From: Climacteris rufus
Taxonomy: Eukaryota; Chordata; Aves; Passeriformes; Climacteridae
DNA: 64,000 nt
Assembly (NCBI GenBank): GCA_013398175.1
Contig: VZRZ01001925.1
Location: 2,326,212 to 2,390,211, forward strand
Direction of reading: 5' to 3'
The notes below the pieces were generated by a model. It was not told the DNA's origin. It made no database searches and saw only the letters and a list, made by a program, of their open reading frames with translations. Of this stretch, positions 49,991 to 62,976 are shown piece after piece. Position 1 is the first letter of the stretch. Each line of letters opens with the position of its first letter. The position numbers were made by a program, and so were the translations under genes.

Positions 49991-52900
49991 AAGGTACTAT
50001 TATTAATCTAATAGCCTATATGTAGAATATAAGTGTGCCATCATATAAGGATTTTTAATCATCTTGTGGAATTCAGGAGGGTTATTCCACTACATTTCCA
50101 TGACTGAAAAGGAATACTTGCTATTTTTATCTCTTGCTCACCCTTGTTGAGGCAATCTGAGGCAGACACACAGCTTCTCTCTCCAGCATCACCACTGGAT
50201 GCTGAAATCCCATCATGTAAGCTGGTTTAAATGCTTCTGATAAATAGGAAACTGAAGGAGAAAAAAAAAATTAAGGATTTCAAGGACCTAACCTTAGGAT
50301 ATGATCTGGCCTACAAAAACTCTCCCAAAAGTGGAAGCTTTGCAGGTTGCTTCCATCTCTTTTTCCATAGTCAGGGCAGAGGGAAGTTACACCAGAACTA
50401 CACCTCTGTCCCAGCACTGTTTTCTCTTGTAAGCTGAACATATCTGATACTGGAACATTAAGGGACCATAAACATGAAACCCAATGATGCTATTTTTTAC
50501 TGAGACACTTTTCAGAGTAGAAGAGCACTTTCAGTGTGACAGATCTGGCTGCAGGCCAGCGGATGACATGATCCTCCAGGGAGCTTTGCTACCATTCCTG
50601 GGTACACTAAAAGTACATAGTGCATATTGCATGTAATCAGGGAAGCAATTTGTCCCTTGGGTTCTTAATAGATTTTCCTGTCTTTACAGCTTCATTGGTA
50701 ATTTTTGTTTGTTTTCTTGCTCCAAGTGTTGGCACATCACAAACTGGATGTTTTTGCCAATTGCTATCTGTGTTGCTGTCTCCAAAAGACACCATTTTGG
50801 GGGACTGAAGGGAAATGCCTGATTAGGTTGTACAGTTTGTTTCTCTGCCAAAGAAAGATAGCGTGGTGCTGCACAATGCTGCATTGACTAAGGAGATCTT
50901 GTTGTCGGTGCTCAGCCAGAAAGGTGTAGCTGGAAATGCTGTTTGGAGCTCCATGGAGGAAGTGTCAGCTCCCCAGCTGGATGTGTAATTGATTGCTTGC
51001 ATGTGCCATTACCACAACTGTGGTCACAATTACAGTAATTACATGGGCAAAGGAAACATGCAATTGCATGTTCTCAGTTGTAGAAAGCTGGGCACAGGTA
51101 ATTGCCAAAGACCACAGGGAGACTCTGCTCAGAGGAGGAGATGCAGCACCATCCCCGGGCTGGGCTGGAGGACGTGCTCACCTCCTGCCTGATGCCTCGT
51201 GTTTTCCATCTCCTCATTGTCTGTCTCAGAGGAAAGTAGGCTGGATCCTGTCCTGAGCACCTCCTCTTGGACTTACATACCTGGCCTGAGTTTCTGAATT
51301 GTCTTTTGAAATCCCAAACAAAGAGGAGGCCAACCTCTTTGGATATCATGGGATCGGCACAGGGAACACGCTATAAATAGAATCATCACACATTATCAAC
51401 TGCATTCCTTGAGAAACCCAAAGCCAAATGAGATCATCTTTATTTGCAGGAAAAAGTCCTATGCATATTTGTAGAAAATTTGTCTAGGTTACTTTGTCCA
51501 GTATTATTTAACTATTGCCGTTTCTCTGTGTGTACAGGAGTTGATTTTTTATCTGTCAGCTTTCAAAATGAGACTGTAAAGCTAATTCTAAAATACAAGA
51601 TGTAATCAAAATAATCTCAAAATAAGAAAAAACCCTAGAATCTTAATAAGAGTCAAATATAAGACTTTTTAGAGGACAAAATTTTGTGAAATATACTCAC
51701 AATTCCAATGTTAAAAATAAAAATAACATTTTTTTCTTTTATTCTATCATTAACATCCAAGTTTATAAAAATTGCATTAAATGTAATTTGAAAATCCTTC
51801 CTATATTGTGTTACTATTTCAGTTGAAAGTGTAATCATTGCAAAAAATTCACACAGACACACACACTTAGAATTACTGGTTTATTTGAAAATAACCATGA
51901 GTCTGTTTGTCTGTAGATTATTTTAAGTGTCCATGGTGATCAGAGTGCAATAAAGCATAATAAATGACCAGTGAAAAATGATGAAATGAAAAACACTCTG
52001 CTTTTATAAGTAGACTATTATGAGAAAGACAGACCATTTTCTCTGAATATATAATTTTTCTGTCTCTTTAATTTACATGAATAATTAAAATAGATTCAAG
52101 CAATCCTATGCTCCTATGGTTTTACAGGGTTAGAAGAAAAGGTACTATAAGAAAAGATAATGAATGAATTGCAGCAAATCATAACAGGGAGCCTGATTTG
52201 GAGTAAATGACTGGTCTGAGTTTGAAACAAATATTGAAGGAAGCATCTGCATGTCAACTTTTCATCCCAAATTTCAAATTATAAAAATATCTAACTTAAA
52301 GTTACAGTGATGAGAAAGGAGGGATAAATGTCCTAGAAATTCAGATTTAAATCCAAACAATTGAGCTCAGCTTTTGAAGTCAGTTATAATTTTAAAAGTG
52401 AATGTTTTTAAACAAGAATAGCTATTTGCTGTGCAGTTCATGAAATATCTTACACAGATAGTTAAAAGTGCAACAATATATGTTATATGCATACATATAG
52501 GATTTAATTAGACCAATTAATTGATATTTCATGTGGCCATGAGCCATCAGGTATTGTAGTCTAGCTGGACACTTTCAGGAAAGAATTTTCCTCATCTTGG
52601 TTGTTTCTCCATCTACCCGTGCCCATCTGGCCAGCAGCACAAGGGAATATTTTACATCCCCTTCTGGACTGGAGGAATAACCTATAGACAGCTTTTGCAG
52701 AGTGGCATAATGTAAAATAACTAGAAAAAAGCTCTTTTGCATGAGATACTCCTGGTGCACTTGAGCGTGCCCAGGAACCCCAGCAGTGTTGGCTAAGGTT
52801 GGACAGCTTGGGCTCTGTCTCTGCAGAATATGGGGAGTGCCACACTGGGTGCCTCCATCTCACCTCATTTACAGACCCTGTTCCAGGTTTCAGGAAGTTT

Positions 52901-54837
52901 ACACATTCTCTGGAGAAGTATTGTCTGAAGAGGGTTTTTTCCCACGTATTTCAGGACAGGGTGAGTCATGCTTTGGAAGTGTCCACCCCTGCTATTTTGT
53001 GTTTGCATAGGTGAATAACTTTGATGAACTACAAATAACCTGTAGACAGTGAAGTCAGGGGAGGTGAGACCCAGCCCAGAGCCAGCCCTGTCCCTCTCTG
53101 GAGGGAACTGAAGCAGCAGCCAGGCTCCCCAGCAGACACCAGCCAAGGGGCCATGTCCGTGCCTGGGGTTCTGGGACACGACTCCTCTGTCCATTCGGAG
53201 CTATGAGTCACAAGCTAAGCCCTGAAGGCACTAACACAGCTCCACGTACAATCAAGGTTCATATTTTGCAGCATATTATCCTTTTTGGGTTTGGCAAAGT
53301 GAAGCATGTCCGTTGCAGGCAGAGTAGGAATTATGATGAGCTTTTCCCAGCTGGACTTCTTGTAATCGTCGCAGGGATAAATAGTTCCTCGAGACTCCAG
53401 ATCTTTTCCTGTCAGGCTCTAAGCCTGTCCTCAGCTCTTTTGAGCTTGTCAGGGGTTTTATTCACAAGATTCAGCTAAAAATCTGTCCTGCTAGACTAAG
53501 CCAGGCTGTTTGTGCTTGCTCCCTAATCTCCAAGCTTCCTCCCTCTGCATGTTAAGGAACAGTTAGTTTGTTTAAGGCCTGAGGCAGACATAATTACAAA
53601 ATTTAGGCAGAATCCTGAACTGACCCCAAAGGTCTTCCTACTCAGACAGAAATCATTTGTCATAATGAGCCTACTCGTAACCTGCTGACCCTTGGAGCTC
53701 AATTAATTTCACACAGGAGAAGCACTCACAGTCTCTGGACCCTGCTGCAGGAGGGATTTGCACTGTGATGTCTCCCACTCACACAAGCCAGTGTGGGCAA
53801 ATGGGCTTAGAAATGTCTCCAGAGAGAACAAGAAACAGTGACAGGGCATTGTTTTTAAAGCAGAATGGTAAAATGAGGTATTTCTCTGTTTGGTTGCCGG
53901 GTAAATATGTACTTCTTAGAATAATAAATTAAATAAGCAGAAAGGTATATAACAGCTTGTGGGTTCATTTTGCATCCTTTGAAGCTCTTTAAAAGACACT
54001 CCTCACTATCTAAGAGAGGAGTGATGCATTAAAAGGGCCTGATTTGCCAGCCTGCTGCAGCAGCACTGTGCCAGAGAAGGCTGCCCTGCTAGTTGTGCCA
54101 GGCACAACTCTGGGACAAGGGATGGAACAATATCAGTGATCTATAGTGGCAAAACACTGCAGCAAAGTGCCCATTCTCCTTCCCACAGGGCTGAGATGGG
54201 GCTTTTCTGCATCACACTGCCCTGAGTCAGGCAAAACCAGGACACATTTTGGGGTCAGAGCTTTACTAGCTGAAGATGAACTGCCTGGACTTGAACTCTT
54301 GGTCTTTCTCAGTTCCTGGCATAATATCTGGATTTTTGTATTGTTTTGCCTAAATAACACACAAATTAAGCAAGAATAGAACTTTAATGTGAATATTTTT
54401 ATTTATGTTTTCTGGTCTTTGTCATCTCAAATACTTCAAAGGAATGTCTGTGCAGTTCAGCAAATGAAATTAAAAACTGTGTAAACTACCTAAAATTTGC
54501 TGTTTCATGCAAACTGGGTGTGGGGATAACAGGGAACAGATGAGAAGGGGGTTGAGAGCACTTGGAACAGTGGATATACAGTCAGATCCTATATCCAGTT
54601 GTTTTTTGGTTATATGAGAAAGTTGCACTGGACGCACTTGTGTTGGAATAGATGTTCCCAGCCAGAATAATAAAAATCTGGCCTGTTCTACCTCTTGGCA
54701 TGGTCCAGCCAGCCTATTTAATTAAGATGAAAAGCACAGTCAAGAAGATAATTCAAGAGACATCAGTCATCTTAGACAATATGAGGCAGTGATTTTTTGT
54801 AGCAAATCATTGAACCTGCTTATGCATTTGCGGGAAT
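49991..54837. other. Anonymous non-coding sequence, AT-rich core
   Basis: 51480-52540 is strongly AT-rich with frames of at most 69 codons and no recognised repeat. Frames at 50989-51349 (both strands) and 52561-53211 overlap each other and show no domain. 53050-53200 is GC-richer. No gene seen. Confidence 0.55.
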
Positions 54838-54895
54838 GCTTGTGGCTGGACTGGATAATCCCAGAGCATCTTTCCAACAACCATAACTATTTGCA
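54838..54895 (+). mobile_element. CR1 LINE 3' end fragment
   Basis: gcttgtggctggactggata, then atcccagagcatctttccaa and caaccataactat, follows the CR1 3' end 'gggttggactagatgatctcccagaggtcccttccaaccccaaccattct'. Forward orientation. Short and old; the terminal 8-bp repeat is not preserved. Confidence 0.6.
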
Positions 54896-55658
54896 CTTAA
54901 AAAGAACCTTTTGGCCATGGATCCCAATGTCTATAAATCTGTAGGCTCATAGGTGAGAGCTCAGTAATGAATTTGAGAGCCCTCTGATAAATTGTGTTTA
55001 TTATGCACTTTCTTTATACAATGCTCATAATAGATTTTCACTAGAAGCCACTCCTGGACTGTGTAAACTCAGTGTGATTTCAGCTGCTCCATCTGAAGCA
55101 GCCAGGAATCTGTCTTAAGGAAATCCCCAGATGGCACAAAATTGGCATTCCCTGTTCTTTGCCACACATCGTTTTGGCACAGGAGGCAGTAAGGGGGTGA
55201 AGCCCAGTGCACAGTGATTCAGCTGTGCCCGTCAGTAGCTGCAATCACTTTGTTTAGGTAACCCAGTCACACTTCTCTATGTTATGCAAGAATGGGCTTT
55301 GGATGCTACTGGGTCAGACCTTCTGAGAGCAGGAGGGTGTTACCTCTCACTTCTGTTCTTCCCATTTTGAAGGAATGAGCCTAAGGAACAGGCTCACCCT
55401 TTAGGACAGAGCTCCCCAGATTTATACACAGCATATTGAATAGTGCAATGTACAACAGCTCCAACACAGACCCCTCTCCCTGGCTCAGTAATGTCTATTG
55501 TTTAGATTGCTAGACTGATGATACAATTTTCTGCTGCTTTTTGTCACAGTCTGACAACATTCAGAAACTGCTTTTCCCCTAAACTGTTGTCTCTAGTGTT
55601 TTCCCTCCTGAGGATCATAGAAGATAAAAATAATGCATGTTGAGCATGTAGAAGTGTG
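54896..55658. other. Anonymous non-coding sequence
   Basis: No frame above 60 codons and no recognised repeat. Mixed composition. Confidence 0.6.
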
Positions 55659-55675
55659 TATATATATATATATAT
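55659..55675. repeat. (TA)n microsatellite
   Basis: About 8.5 TA units preceded by gtgtg and followed by gatac. Short, likely variable. Confidence 0.9.
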
Positions 55676-55689
55676 GATACACGATTGCT

Positions 55690-56060
55690 GAGCATTTATG
55701 ACATTAATCTTCACTCACAAAGACAGAAGAGATAACTCATAAGTTATCACTCTGCTCAACCATGAATATAAATGTCAGACTCCTAATGGAGATGTTGTCT
55801 AATGAAATATCGTGAATTATTGAATCTCCTGAGCCATGTGCAAATTTCATTTCTTCTTCTCTTTTGGGTTCAGATTGGGTATTTTTGAGGTGATGCTATC
55901 AGCACTGTGGAGAGCAGATGAAAAGATTCTCTGTGTAGCATTAAAGATCTAATCTCCATAGTGGGATGCCTGGAGGGATGCTGGCTGCCCACTCCCATGG
56001 CATCCATAATTAAATGCATTACAAATTTACATTAAAAACTAATATTTTGGAAACCTCTTC
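55690..56060. promoter_or_regulatory. Candidate conserved non-coding element
   Basis: Repeat-free block with no open frame of 60 codons and with words such as gtctaatgaaatatcgtgaa, gaattattgaatctcc, ccataattaaatgcattac and attaaaaactaat. It resembles the block at 6110 in wording and AT content. Enhancer identity is inference only. Confidence 0.25.
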
Positions 56061-57087
56061 CTTTAAGACTCCCATTCAAAGGTGAAGCTAAGGAAGGCTA
56101 TAAGAAACAACAGCACATTCTATAAATAGCAGTGGTATAATTAAATCAATGTAAAGCAGATCAAGTTACTTTGATGCCAACTCAACACACTTAAAATGGT
56201 TTAAGCATTTTTTAAATAGGTTTAGCTTCATTTAATAAATTAATATAGACAAGCCAAAAATTCTTTGTAATTTGCCATTTCTTCTGGTCTCATCAGCTTG
56301 TGTGTCACACTGGCTTATAACATCTTCTGGACACACTTATTAATGTGCAACTTGGGTCCTTATTCTCCCTCTTTGCTTTGGCCAAGAGGGGTGGGATTGG
56401 TGAGTGGTACATTTGTCTGAGGAAAAGCTTGTTCAGAAGTGGTGTTGTGTCTAAAGGCAGCACCTTGGAAACATTGGTGGAAGTTCCTAGGAAAACTTCC
56501 ACCTTTTTCTAGAAGCTCCCAGCTCAGACCAGCAGTTGTCACCAGCAATAGTCCAATCTGCTCACTGACCTGCCCCTGGTTTACTCCCAGGCCCATTTTG
56601 GTCTAAATTGTCCTTGTTCATGCTACTGAGATCAGAGATTTCTGCCACTTAGATCTATTTGAACTGAAGGAATTCCAAATGCCTTCCCACAGCCATCTCT
56701 GCTCACAGATCTGAGGTGGCAAAAACCTAATCAGAAGGAGTGGGTGCTGGTACACAATTCTTTTTTTCAGTTTAATTTTTCCTTTTATTTGTATGCTTGA
56801 GAAACACATTCCTTCATTTTGCTGAATCCCACCATCTCCTGCAGGGCTGAGCTCTTACTCTGAGGGGAGAATTGTAACTTGGTGGAACCCAATCATTGTG
56901 CAGAGCGTCTTGGTAGGTGTAAAACCTGTGACAGATAATGCTGAAGTTTCAGTTTAGTCTTTACAAGGTACAAATAACCAAGGGATGATGGTTCAGAGGG
57001 CTGGGCAGCTCCCAGGGAGTGTTCAGGGACAGTAATCCCTCCAGCCCACCAACACATTATGCAATAGTTGTGCTGATACCATCATGC
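56061..57087. other. Anonymous non-coding sequence
   Basis: AT-rich to about 56270, then mixed. Two overlapping minus frames (56305-56596) in different phases have no known product. No repeat recognised. Confidence 0.55.
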
Positions 57088-57245
57088 TTTTCCTCACATT
57101 TGCCCTGTGATGTAGAGATCTGTTATTATCCCCACTTACAGCTGCAGCACAAAAGATGAGGGTAGGATAAATGACTTGCCAGAAGGCAGATGGGGAGTCT
57201 ATGGCACAGAAGATTATAGGAGCCAGGTGACCTGTGTCTTGGTTT
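57088..57245 (-). mobile_element. MIR-like SINE fragment
   Basis: Read on the plus strand, cctcacatttgccctgtgat, then gttattatccccacttacag, gataaatgacttgccagaag and ccaggtgacctgtgtctt, is the reverse of MIR (cctcacaaccctgtgaggt, ttattatccccattttacag, ttaagtgacttgcccaagg, acccaggtctg). All blocks are in the right order. The longest MIR copy in the window. Confidence 0.8.
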
Positions 57246-57864
57246 GGCTCTATGCCCAGAAAATCTCCTTTTCTTCCTGTAGTTATTGTGCCTTCCTTCT
57301 GCAAAATGGAAACCTCTATTGAAATCTCTAGCCCTCTAAGGCTACAAAAAAATATATATATTTAATTCCCAGGTTTAAAAAAAATACAAAGTCCTTACCC
57401 TGTAGGCCTAGGCAGGCTGCATGGTTATGCTATATTTAAGAAATGACCCAGAGTGAGTAATGCCTGCATTGTGATGCGGCACAATTTTGGCCAGAACATT
57501 CCCATTGGCCTCTTTTTTCCATCGATGTGAGTCAACTCAGTGTTGTACACCCAGAACACTGATGGTGTTAGTGGGGGCTGATCCCAATTATCTGGAGAAA
57601 CCTGATAGATGAGGCACAGCATTTGTGTATGGGATTGCCCACGTGGCACTGCCACTCCCTGCTGCAGGAATGTTCAGTGGCAGAGCCCTGCAACACCCAG
57701 CATGGGCTCCATCAAATCCTCACCATCATCCACTGACACAGGGGCAGCACTGGGCTGTTAAATTCCTTAAGTATTTATTGGAGCCAGCAGTGCCTGAGGC
57801 TCCATCCCCCCTTCCACATACCTAGCTGAAAATTACTGCCAGCCTTTGCCAGTGACCCTTGCAG
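57246..57864. other. Anonymous non-coding sequence
   Basis: Short A/T runs near 57345-57395, otherwise mixed. Frames are at most 76 codons. No gene seen. Confidence 0.55.
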
Positions 57865-58055
57865 GAAGCACTGAACCGATCCCCCCTGACAAACACGGAG
57901 CAGCGGCTCAGCCTCGCCGGGTGACCTCCGGTGAGGTCAGCCTGGCTCTGGAGGCAAGGATTGATTGCAGGTAGCAGGTGAGACCCTTTCACTTGGCTGC
58001 CTCTGGGACATGGCCAAGCACTCCGTGCTCCAGGCAAGACACGCCGTGCGTGGGG
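57865..58055. other. Small CpG-richer patch
   Basis: About a dozen CpGs in 190 bases (for example agcggctcagcctcgccggg and gacacgccgtgcgtgg), in contrast with the CpG-poor surroundings. Too short and not rich enough for a standard CpG island, and there is no TATA/initiator or exon evidence next to it. It may be a chance patch or an unmethylated regulatory site. Confidence 0.35.
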
Positions 58056-58255
58056 ATGGAGCCCCAGATACTTTTATTAGGGCTGCCTGGCCACTCATTG
58101 TCTTTTTAGGCTTATAATTGCTGGGTGTGTTGATGCTTTTCCTTGAGCACAGCTACTGGGGAGCAGCAGAAGCATTCCGTGCTTCCCTGGGCAAAAATGG
58201 AAATGAGCAGGATCTCTCCCATCTCTTTCCTTTTCATCCCTCTCCTCCCTGAATG

Positions 58256-58330
58256 CCTCTGCTGTAGTTCCATTGATCTGCAGTGAAGATAGTCCCCATT
58301 TACACCCCTGTCCAGAAGGAGAGAATTTGA
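58256..58330. repeat. Ancient amniote MITE-like repeat fragment
   Basis: ctgctgtagttccattgatc, then tgcagtgaagatagtcccca and tttacacc, follows the 'GTAGTTCCATTGACTTCAGTGGAGTTACTCC...ATTTACACC' half of the palindromic family. Confidence 0.45.
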
Positions 58331-61300
58331 TTTGAGGTAATTGTTGTCCAATTCAGTCGATCAGGCCTCTATCCAGGCTTTGTGGGAGCAATATTACAGC
58401 AGGAGTGATTTTGCTGTTGCAGTGGATTGCATCAATATATGCTGGAACTGATGTGTTAGGATCAGGAAAGTGACATTTACTGTAGTAAAGGGAGTATGTA
58501 TTTGGCCCCAAATTTAGCTGGGAGTTGAGAGACATCATTCTATCTTCATCTGGAATCATTTATCCCGATGCTGGGTCTTGCCAAGATAAATAAGTACTTC
58601 TTCATTCTCACATGTTAATGCTGTTGTGATGAGGAAAGGGTTCATTTATTTATTAATCATTGTTCAAATTAAGCTGTTAAAATGAGGGAGAAGTCCAAAT
58701 TCTGGGTATACATGATACAGTTCTTTACGTGCTCTCTGTAGACAAATGTGAGTGGGGTGCATTTCTACCTAATTTATATTAAAATTAGATGGAAGACAAA
58801 GAAAAAGGGAGAAAGAAAATGTCTGGTCTAAATCTGGTCAGGGTTCTGAATCCCAAATCAAAGGAGCAAGGCATCCTCCATGATAAATGTTTTATGAAGA
58901 GCACACACAGCATGGCAATGCCCACAGAAATCTGACAGTTTTCTTTGCTTTCCTTCTCTCTGCTCTACTTTCCCATCCATGCCTCAGGTCACACGATTGA
59001 GCCTTGTTGCTCCTGTCCTTGCCTGTGGTCCCTGATTCATCACTTTTCAGACATCACTTCGCTATGTCTGGAAGGAGCAAGAAGGAAAGACTTTCCCTGA
59101 ATTTCCTTGTCTCTGTTTGCACTTCTGCTCCCAATTTACTTGGCAATCTTTCTCACTTCTTTCACTCTGTCACTTCCTCGGTGCTTCTTTTATTGCTCCA
59201 GTTTCAATGTTTAGTGTCACTTGCATGGAAAATGATCTCACAGAGCATTGGAGAGGAGTTGGTGTCCTGCTGTCTTTGACTTCCTTGGGATACCTCTGTA
59301 TGTGTCTGCAAACCTGTGTTTTTATAATGGTCTGTATGTTTCTCCCTGGAGCTGGAAGTTGTGGGTTTAAGCTGCCTTGTAATATTCTACAGAGTCTGGT
59401 AGTTGGGATGAAAAATCTCCCCATCCCTTCAACCCTATGATGCATTGTCTTTCTTGTTAGAAATGGGCTCCTGTTTTTCTGTTGGACTAAGCCTAGCCAT
59501 AGTCATTATTTTTAACTTTAATTCAGCTTTATAGGAACCATTTCATCACAACTAATTAAAAAAAGTTGAGGACTCTTCCAATTTTTTCCCCTCAGCCACT
59601 TAGCACACATAGCAGAGCAGAGGGAGGACTCTCCATTCCAGTTCTGCCCTTTCCTGAGTTTTGCTTTAACCCCCTTTTCCTTTTCTGTATCAGAAAAGGA
59701 CACAGAATGCATGGCATAAGTTGTATATAAACCCCCTTGGATCTATTTCTGTCAGCAGAGCAGGAAAGGAATCTCCACTTGCAAACACACCTTCAGCAGA
59801 GCAAAGCCCAGTGTCACTGCCTGACCCCAGCTCCCTCCTCAGATGAGATGGGATTGTCACCCAGCTCCAGCCAGACTCACGTTGGGGCAGCAGCAGCCAG
59901 TGCAGCCTTCTGGACATCCTTTTGTAAAGAGATATAAATTGAAATTCAGTATATTTACTGCAAATGACAAACGAGACTATAAAGCTGAATAGAGAAATTG
60001 CCCAGGGAAAAAAAGTATCCCCTCAGGAATCAGATCATATTTGAGACTGTAACTGGATCAGACAAGCCACAGCCAGTGAAACTACAGAAATTTATTGTGC
60101 ACTGAAGAGCTGCAAAACACGGACCTGTGGTGGCTCTACCCAGCCTCTCCTGCCAGCTCCCTCCATAGCCTGGGAAATGTGCATTGTGCTCTCCTTGGAT
60201 TTGGAGTTGGACCAGTTTTAAAGAGAAGGCAATATGAGCATGTTTGTCCTGAACACTGCTGTGCTGGAAATGGCCTGTTCTTCTGAAAGTGTATTTTCAA
60301 TGTGTGGGCAAGGCCTGGACAGCCTGACCAAACGATTTATTGACAGGTCAACATCTCCACAGCCAGCACTGCAGAGCTGAGGGTTCTCAGGGTGTTGAAT
60401 ATTTCATATCCACTTGATGAACCAGATTTTGCATGAATTGTACCCAAAGGATCGACCCAAACCACTCTTTGTTAGGTTCTCAGCTCTGCCTTGAGATCTG
60501 CTCTGTGAGACATTTCATCTCTCAGCTTCTCAGCTCTGTTTTTCCCAAGGCAAAAAATTGATTTTTCCTTTCCTCTGTACCATCTTACCTGCTCAGTTTG
60601 GTCTGGACTTTTACAGTATTTCATACCAATATGAGCAAACTGTTGTCCCATATTCAGTTTCAACCTCCAAAAAAAAAGCACAACAAAATCCCAATAATAA
60701 CTCAGGGTAATTTTTGCCATTTTACAGAGGGTGGGGTTTTTTTGCTTTTTGTTTGTGTTACTCATTTTTGTTCATATGAAATCAGTTCCTTAGCTAACAG
60801 GGAAGCTACAAAGATTTTCACCTTTAGTTTTGCTGTAACTAATAAAAACTCTGCTATTTATACAAGCAGTGCTCTTCAGTGATCTGGTCATGGGATTATA
60901 CTGTGAGGTCATGGGGCCAAGGGCTGAAGAAGCCTACGAGCTGGGCTATGGGGACGGAGAAGTCTGAAAAGTAGAAAAGTGGAAGGGAAGCAGTGATTCA
61001 GAGACAGAGGAAGAAAACGTTTTGTTCATTCTCTGCACCAAGCTATGCCAACCCTAACTATTTATTTGCCAGTCAGGTGGGGTTATCAATGTGAAAGCAA
61101 AAAGATGAGGAGCTCCTTGCAAATGTCTTGAACAACAAACCCTAAAAGAGGGAGTGTGCCAGGAGGTTACAGTCATGGAAGACTTCCTGAAAAAAGAGGT
61201 TTTTAGAGTCATAGTCAGTGAGAGGGAAAAGTGAGTGTTACGGAAGGTGAATGAGTGAGATGTCAGGTATACAGGAGGTGGGAATGGAGGAGATACAATC

Positions 61301-62765
61301 ACTCAGGGACTGCAGATATGAGCAGCAAAACTTTGATACAAAACACCAATAGGAAACAGATGAAAAGAATCACAGACAATCTGGGCACAACTTAAAAAAA
61401 AAAACATTTTGACCTAAATGGAAAAAGATAAGTGAGAAGTCTGAAGATAAACATGAACCATCCAAATTCTTCTCCTGCTTTTGGGCTTGTACAGTAGGCT
61501 GACTACAGATGGGTTCCTACAACATGTGGGTATTGGTTTTATCTGGAATTTATGAGATTTTCGACTTACTGTCAGAGCACAACTTTCCTATGCTTTTTAT
61601 ATTTATTTATTTTTTATTTTTTACTTTTTCCCAGAGCTGAATGGGTGCATGAAGGGCACATAAAGGTTTATTGAGTAAAAGCCCTAAATGCTTGCAAACT
61701 TTTACTATTCTTCCAGGGCCTATAAATATTTTTCTCAATCCTTCTCTTCAAGGCAATAAAAAATTAGTTTAGAGGTTAGCTGTGGGACACTTGACATGAG
61801 TCTGGCTCTAATCTCATTTTGAGGTTAAGAAAAGTAGAACTGAAACAGTGCAGAGTGCCAAAGCATTAAAATAGATAATACCATGCTCCTGTCTATAGCC
61901 CACACCTATCTGTGGCATCACAAGGTGCATGGATGGTGAACAGACCAAGTACCTGTGCATTAGAGAGGTGTTGCGTCTCTCATGGTATTGCTGAGGTTTG
62001 CATTTGCAGTGGAGTGGTTTTCCTTTGAAAGGGGAGGATTTGTACCCCAAAATGTGGCTGCACTAAACAAACATCTGAGGTGCACATCTCAGTGTATGCT
62101 GCTGGGTGTCTGGGACACAGCTGGCAAGTCAGAGGTTCAGACACACAGCTTTGGAGGCAGGGAGGTTTCTTCTGAGTGCAAAATTGTACAAAAAAAAATT
62201 TAAGTATTAAATAAACATAAAATGAACAAAAAAATCCCACAAATGCACAGAAAATAAAATAATTCTGTACTCATTTCACAGGCAAAAAATATCTTACTAC
62301 TCCAAAAACTGAGACCTTAGAGAGGTACCCTCACTTCAAGACTATCTTAGTCACATTGCTCACAATAACCTGACTCCCACATTTCCACCTCTGGCCTCTG
62401 GGTATCCCTGCAGTTTGCTATGAGCCTTCAGTTAGGGGTTTGCTTAGCTGTGCATCCTTGGGAGAAGAGGAGATGTTAGGAAAGCAAGTAAGAGAAGCCA
62501 GTGTGTGGCCCAAAGGTTCAGATCCATTGCACAAGGCCCTTCTCTTCCATGTGAGGGATTATGTGACGGATATCGATGTGGCACCTCGTAACCACTCCGC
62601 ATGTAGCTGTGCTAATTCCCTGTCAGCAGAAAGCACAGGAATTAATGCATCTTGACTTACGACTGTGTAAAAGATGTTCCTGGTGCAACAGCAGACGTCT
62701 TTGTCTTCCTTCATTTTCCCTCCCTTCTGGGTCTCTCCCTTCTTGGTTTGTGGCCCTAACCTGGA
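58331..62765. other. Anonymous non-coding sequence
   Basis: Frames reach 107 codons (59117-59440 plus) without a domain. T-rich words lie at 61595-61628 and A-rich words at 62186-62270. A short MIR-like run (gccattttacagagggtggg) near 60716 is too brief to call. Confidence 0.5.
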
Positions 62766-62976
62766 AGAATCATGGAATCATAGAACAGCTTGTGTTGGAA
62801 GATACCTTAAAGATCAATTTATTTGAAGAATCTGCCATGGGCAGGGACACCTTCCACTAAACCATGTTGCTCAAAGCCCCATCCAACTTGGACTTGGACA
62901 CTTCCACAAATGGGGCAGCCACGCTTTTTCTGGGCAACCTGTTCCAGGGCCTCAAAACCCTCACAGGAATTGTCCC
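62766..62976 (-). mobile_element. CR1 LINE 3' end fragment
   Basis: The plus strand reads agaatcatggaatcatagaa, then ttgtgttggaagatacctta, ctgccatgggcagggacacc, ttgctcaaagccccatccaa, tctgggcaacctgttccagg and cctcacag, the reverse complement of the avian CR1 3' region in unbroken order. The aatcat repeats mark the 3' terminus, so the element runs on the minus strand and is 5'-truncated near 62976, as usual for CR1. The best preserved transposon in the window. The 136-codon plus frame 62864-63274 passes through it antisense and is not a gene. Confidence 0.95.
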
